This document shows, in pieces, positions 18,562 to 22,241 of a stretch of DNA of 22,241 nt. A program made the position numbers and the translations under genes. This stretch comes from a virus, in the IMG/VR virus record IMGVR_UViG_3300009001_000104, positions 1 through 22,241 of that record, one strand, 5' to 3'. The notes beneath the pieces are model-generated. The model saw only the letters and a list, made by a program, of their open reading frames with translations. It was not told where the DNA came from and did not search any database. Every line of letters begins with the position of its first letter. The stretch's first letter is position 1.

Positions 18562-20210
18562 TATTTTTTCCTTTTACGACTTTGTTTAGTAATTGGATCA
18601 CCATTAGCGTATTGAGCAGGGTATAAAACAGACTGACCATTTTGTGATGGGATCTCAATGTAGTATGCATTAGAATCAATCCCCTTACCATTGTAAAATC
18701 TACCTTGTAATAAACTTCCTAGTTTAGCCTTAACAGTTTTACCTCCACCAATATTTGCATCAAAAAATAACTCTACTTGTTCTGGGAATCTTTCTAAACC
18801 AAAGCTGTCGTATACTGCTTGTTGTTTGCCATAAATATTTTCTTCAAATTGATCTAAACCATCAACCATATCTAACAACGCAGTTTTAGCTTGTTCCCAA
18901 CCTACGGCTGCTTTTGCATTTGAATATCTATCTCTGGTCATATTTAATTCTGCACCATTTAATTGACCAAACGGAGTAGCACCGTTAGATGAATCCATTT
19001 TCATGCCCAATAAATCAGTAATTGTGCCTTCAGCCATAATTTGGTCATAAATATATTTGGCAGCAATTGCATCTTGATCAGTAAGTGTAGCTCTAACTTG
19101 ACCTAATCTACCAAAAAATTTTGGAGCGCCTTTATGATCTAAAAGCCTATAAATATTTTCTCGTGTTTTATTAATTGTATTTAATGTTTTTATAGATTGA
19201 GCTGTAACAGATTCTCTATCTTTTGCAAGAGCCTGTTTTTGTGTTTCACTAAACATAAAATCTTTTGGCACAACTGCATCAGACTGTGATGGAGTTGGTA
19301 CAGCGTTTGTTGGTGTTTGTTGTGGATTATATCCTTGTTGTGTATTTACCTGTTGATTTGCCTGTACTTGCTGATCAGCTTGGTTAGGCGTAAATGTAAT
19401 ATCACCATCATAAGAGTATTCAGGAACGCCAGGTTTAGGTTGAATTAGCTCTGTTGATGGCGTAGATAAATTAACAGGTGGGTTATAAGAAATTGTTCCA
19501 CCACCAGCATTAATTTGATTAGGCTGTAAATTTTGACCCTGTGGCATTTTATTGCGAGTATTGACTGCGTTAATTAAATCTGTTGCAGTTTGTGGCATAC
19601 TTACACCTTTGGTTATATTTGGTTTATCAGCCAGTATATAATCTTTTTTAAGGTCAGCAACTTCCTTTGGAGTTGGAGCTTGACCAATTTGTTGTAACTT
19701 AATAGCTTCAGTTTGAGTAAGCTGTGTAGGATCAGCACCAATAGATTTAGCTTGTAATGACTCACCATAGTTAGGTGCAGGCATTGTTGCTTTCATAATT
19801 TGCTCAATGACTTTATCATCTGCTGCGCCTATCATTGCTTGTAGTCTTGGATTACCTGTGTATTGTTCAATTAAGTATGCTCTTCCTACTTCTGCACCTC
19901 TTTTCTTTTCAATGTCATAGCCTAAATTTTGCATGTCCATAAGTGCTTTTTTTAAACCAACACCTTTGGTTAGGTTATTCATAAGCATAGTAGATGGCAA
20001 TCTTTTACCTTCTTGAGCGTTTGAAAGTACATTGTAACCAGTTCCAAAATAACCTAACCCTGCTTGTTTAGATTTATTTAAACCTGATAACGCACCCATC
20101 ATAGCGTAAAATTTTTCATCTTCAGCTAACTGATTTGCGTATTGCGGACCTACAAACGCATTAACTGGTGAATAAGTATTTCCAAGTATTTTGTCTAAAA
20201 AATTAGCCAT
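18561..20210 (-). CDS. Probable internal/ejection virion protein with Gln/Pro linker (549 aa)
   Basis: A 549-residue protein with a helical head (residues 1-180, including SALNKSKQ-like basic helices), a Gln/Pro/Asn-rich disordered linker of about 185-320 and a globular C-terminal part. The C-terminal part has GATPFGQLNGAELNMTRD at about 410-427, a motif form I associate with phage structural or ejection proteins, and ends very basic (KQSRKRKK). The same PFGQL core occurs twice in the 120-residue late protein at 4510-4872. Likely packed in the virion and injected. Confidence 0.7.
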   Translation of the reverse strand: MANFLDKILGNTYSPVNAFVGPQYANQLAEDEKFYAMMGALSGLNKSKQAGLGYFGTGYNVLSNAQEGKRLPSTMLMNNLTKGVGLKKALMDMQNLGYDIEKKRGAEVGRAYLIEQYTGNPRLQAMIGAADDKVIEQIMKATMPAPNYGESLQAKSIGADPTQLTQTEAIKLQQIGQAPTPKEVADLKKDYILADKPNITKGVSMPQTATDLINAVNTRNKMPQGQNLQPNQINAGGGTISYNPPVNLSTPSTELIQPKPGVPEYSYDGDITFTPNQADQQVQANQQVNTQQGYNPQQTPTNAVPTPSQSDAVVPKDFMFSETQKQALAKDRESVTAQSIKTLNTINKTRENIYRLLDHKGAPKFFGRLGQVRATLTDQDAIAAKYIYDQIMAEGTITDLLGMKMDSSNGATPFGQLNGAELNMTRDRYSNAKAAVGWEQAKTALLDMVDGLDQFEENIYGKQQAVYDSFGLERFPEQVELFFDANIGGGKTVKAKLGSLLQGRFYNGKGIDSNAYYIEIPSQNGQSVLYPAQYANGDPITKQSRKRKK

Positions 20211-20212
20211 AA

Positions 20213-20995
20213 TTATCCTATCCTATATTGTCGTTTTGTTCTTGGAATAACTGCTGTCATAATTGGTTTTACTTGATTTGGAGTAATTAATCCTTGAACT
20301 TGTGCAGGATTAATACCTGCACCTCTTGCTGCTGCAGTCATTTTTTCTTGTGGTGAAGGTTCTAGTATTGAACCTACTGCTAATCCTCCCATAAGTGTTT
20401 TATCAGGATTTTCTTGTGCATAATCAAATACACTTGACCCAAAATCACTTACCTTATCCATAAGATTTTTTTGTCTTTCCTGACCACTCATTAAATCTAT
20501 ATTTTTAAATGGCACTTCACCCAATAAATTAGTATCCGCCATTGTCCCTAAAGTAGGATCTGTAAATGATTCCATTGGTTGAAATGGAGTATTTGAAAAC
20601 ATATTATTCATATCTGCTAAACCTTGTTCTGTTAGCATACCTTTATCATACATATCAGTTAAAGGAATACCATTTCCAGAACCGTAACCTGAAGCTAAAC
20701 TATAATTAGGATCAAACCCACCTCCTGTAGATAATCCTGATGAAAATGGAGCATCTATAGGTGAGCTTGTTAAAGCACTTGCAAAATCAGGTTGTAACGC
20801 AGTTGTTGGTGTTGTTAAGGGTTGAAATAATCCACTTAAACCATCAAAGGTTTCACCAAATCCACTTCCAAAGCCAGTTGAACCACCAAACATACCGCCA
20901 CCAAGACCTCCAATGATCGCACCTTTGAGTGGGCTTTTACCTGTAACTAAACTTGTACCAGCACCAAGCATAGCTCCCATGAGCATTGGTTTCAT
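20213..20995 (-). CDS. Gly-rich internal virion protein candidate (260 aa)
   Basis: The first 50 residues have a glycine-zipper-type segment (LMGAMLGAGTSLVTG then AIIGGLGGGMFGGSTGFGSG), which can insert in membranes. The rest is low-complexity Gly/Ser/Thr/Pro with short helical parts and a basic end (IPRTKRQYRIG). Proteins of this form lie in the ejection-protein string of marine podoviruses. The start overlaps the stop of the upstream gene. No catalytic motif. Confidence 0.68.
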   Translation of the reverse strand: MKPMLMGAMLGAGTSLVTGKSPLKGAIIGGLGGGMFGGSTGFGSGFGETFDGLSGLFQPLTTPTTALQPDFASALTSSPIDAPFSSGLSTGGGFDPNYSLASGYGSGNGIPLTDMYDKGMLTEQGLADMNNMFSNTPFQPMESFTDPTLGTMADTNLLGEVPFKNIDLMSGQERQKNLMDKVSDFGSSVFDYAQENPDKTLMGGLAVGSILEPSPQEKMTAAARGAGINPAQVQGLITPNQVKPIMTAVIPRTKRQYRIG

Positions 20996-21795
20996 TATTT
21001 ACCACCTCCTGATTGAGTTGTTTGGCTTGTAGACCCCATAGGCGCGCCATATGCCCCTGATAAGTATGATTGTAGTTTGGTGTATGGTAAGTTTTCACCA
21101 TACTCGTATCTACCAATATCTGATTGTAACGCTGTATTAGCGTAATCTTCTTTTACTTGACCTACATTTAATAATTGATTAATGTCTTGGTAATCAGTCA
21201 TAGCCATCTGTGGAGCTTGTTGAGTGGCTTGTTGTTGGTAGCCTCTTTCAGTGCCATAGTTTTGATACATAAGTCTACCTGCTTCTTGAGATAATGCCTT
21301 AGCAAGGTTTTGTTGCGCTCTGGATGTTTGGTCAAACATTGCATTAGAGCCATAACGCCCTGCTTGAGAAGCACCACTACGAGTGCCTTGTATTGCATCA
21401 TTATATCTTTGTGTTGCAGCAGAAGCAGCTCCTGACATAGCATTAGCTAAAAATGGATTATTACCTAAATAATTGCCTTGTATTACATTTTGTTGTTGTG
21501 TTTGTGCAGCATTGACTAATGGACTTCCTGTAGTAGCTCTAGTTTCAGCTAAATTAAGTGCTTGTGTAGTTTGCGAAGATGGATCAACATATGTCTGACC
21601 AGGATAATAATTTGGTCCAGGCTGTTGATATAGTCTTTTAGCCTCTTCTAAACCATAGGTAACATAAGGAACAACAGCAGGATCTAGTTGATTGGTTGTT
21701 GTAGACGAACCACCCCCACCACCGCCTTTGTAAAAAGTAAAAAAGTCTTGAAATCCTACTACAAATAAATTCCAAAATAGTTTAGAAAAGTTCAT
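20995..21795 (-). CDS. Gln/Ala-rich internal virion protein candidate (266 aa)
   Basis: A 266-residue protein. After a hydrophobic start (KLFWNLFVVGFQDFFTFY) comes a run of six Gly, a Thr/Ser segment, then DPAVVPYVTYGLEEAKRLYQQ and repeated Ala/Gln/Gly-rich helices (SQAGRYGSNAMFDQ, ATQRYND). This layout is known to me from podovirus proteins packed in the virion near the portal. GGAGCTTAAATT precedes the ATG, and the start overlaps the upstream stop (ATGA). The hydrophobic head could direct membrane insertion on injection. Confidence 0.68.
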   Translation of the reverse strand: MNFSKLFWNLFVVGFQDFFTFYKGGGGGGSSTTTNQLDPAVVPYVTYGLEEAKRLYQQPGPNYYPGQTYVDPSSQTTQALNLAETRATTGSPLVNAAQTQQQNVIQGNYLGNNPFLANAMSGAASAATQRYNDAIQGTRSGASQAGRYGSNAMFDQTSRAQQNLAKALSQEAGRLMYQNYGTERGYQQQATQQAPQMAMTDYQDINQLLNVGQVKEDYANTALQSDIGRYEYGENLPYTKLQSYLSGAYGAPMGSTSQTTQSGGGK

Positions 21796-22205
21796 AATTT
21801 AAGCTCCATTAATGTATATTTCTTTTTAAATCCATATAGTTTAGACCATAGTCTTTCTATGCTTTCAAATTTGGTAGAACCTTGCACAGAAGTACCGCCA
21901 TTATTTTTAATCCAAGATAAAAACTGACCCCAAGCATCTTTTGTATTACGCCCACCTATGTAAGTAATGTAAGCTACTCTATCATTAGGGTATGTGTACC
22001 ACATAACTGTTGTGGCTGCATGACATTTTTTATTTTCATCTAAAGATATAATAAGTTGCTGTTGTCCTTGAGCAACAAGTAATTTTAATTGGTCAATAGA
22101 CATTTCGCCATTACCTTTATCTATTGCTTTTTGTAAATGATTTTCAGCTAAATGCCAAAATTGTTGTACATGATTTGTAGGCACAACATAAACTGTTAAT
22201 TTCAT
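21792..22205 (-). CDS. GNAT-like acyltransferase-fold phage protein (137 aa)
   Basis: The 137-residue protein has the strand-helix order of a reduced GNAT fold: an N-terminal helix pair (HVQQFWHLAENHLQKAIDKG), GEMSIDQLKLLVAQGQQQLIISLDE, a AATTVMWYTYPNDRVAYITYIGG core and a C-terminal IERLWSKLYGFKKKYTLMEL. The AYITYIGGR segment is at the place of the acetyl-CoA pyrophosphate loop but is not a perfect match. Such proteins are common in T7-like and other podoviruses beside internal virion genes, and their target is unknown. TAGGATTAAAT precedes the ATG. Confidence 0.72.
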   Translation of the reverse strand: MKLTVYVVPTNHVQQFWHLAENHLQKAIDKGNGEMSIDQLKLLVAQGQQQLIISLDENKKCHAATTVMWYTYPNDRVAYITYIGGRNTKDAWGQFLSWIKNNGGTSVQGSTKFESIERLWSKLYGFKKKYTLMELKL

Positions 22206-22241
22206 ATTTAATCCTAGTAGTTCTTATCCTACTATTATATA
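22206..22241. other. Right edge, short upstream leader
   Basis: AT-rich 36 bases containing the ribosome site of the gene at 22205 and a minus-strand TATAAT near 22239. The -35 region is outside the window, so whether this is a promoter cannot be judged. Confidence 0.3.

Noticed and set aside
1-22241. CRISPR arrays, tRNA genes, rRNA, integrase or attachment site
   Set aside because: No repeat-spacer pattern, cloverleaf, or recombinase motif was seen on reading either strand.

Overview
The window is part of a tailed double-stranded DNA phage with podovirus-like gene content, from an AT-rich marine bacterium (GC looks close to one third by eye; small Lys-rich proteins and strong GGAGG ribosome sites throughout). 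Recognisable hallmark genes are a P22-type portal, a large terminase, an Erf-family annealing protein, a DnaB-like ATPase, a YqaJ exonuclease, an M15 endolysin and a 3TM holin. I see no integrase, CI-like repressor, tRNA or rRNA. The most host-informative gene is a 23-residue PqqA-like peptide, precursor of pyrroloquinoline quinone (PQQ). It suggests a PQQ-using host, and with the low GC a methylotroph such as the OM43 group (Methylophilales) is a reasonable guess, but the host is inferred and not shown.

Layout. Two leftward (minus-strand) late blocks flank one rightward (plus-strand) early block. Left block, read from 4913 down to 1: a tiny Lys-rich ORF, a Gln-rich protein with PFGQL repeats, several tiny basic proteins, a 422-residue unknown, a DUF1289 protein, a small-terminase candidate, the large terminase, and the start of the portal, which runs off the left edge. 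Right block, read from 22205 down to 14627: a GNAT-like protein, four probable internal or ejection virion proteins, a string of tiny membrane or Trp-rich ORFs, holin, M15 endolysin, a DEDD-type 3'-5' exonuclease with a zinc ribbon, and a 53-residue protein. The two blocks would join into one late unit if the genome is circular or permuted, with capsid and tail genes outside the window.

Control region (about 4985-5728). A minus-strand gene resembling lambdoid antiterminator Q is followed by a promoter with a TATAAT box and, about 70 nt later, a strong intrinsic terminator just before the left late block. This is the pR'-tR' layout of lambdoid late control. A second copy of the promoter and a shared leader decamer lie upstream of the Q-like gene. 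An early plus-strand promoter points into the replication block.

Early block (5729-14552). About a dozen small unknown proteins come first. Then follows replication and recombination: Erf annealer, primase-like fragment without zinc ligands, DnaB-like ATPase, methyltransferase, a PD-(D/E)XK-like protein, YqaJ exonuclease and an SSB-like protein ending at an intrinsic terminator. Right after that terminator, on the opposite strand and with its own ribosome site and -10 box, sits the pqqA-like gene, arranged like a phage moron. A second small early run (DUF3310, zinc ribbon, PD-(D/E)XK nuclease) finishes the block and converges on the right late block.
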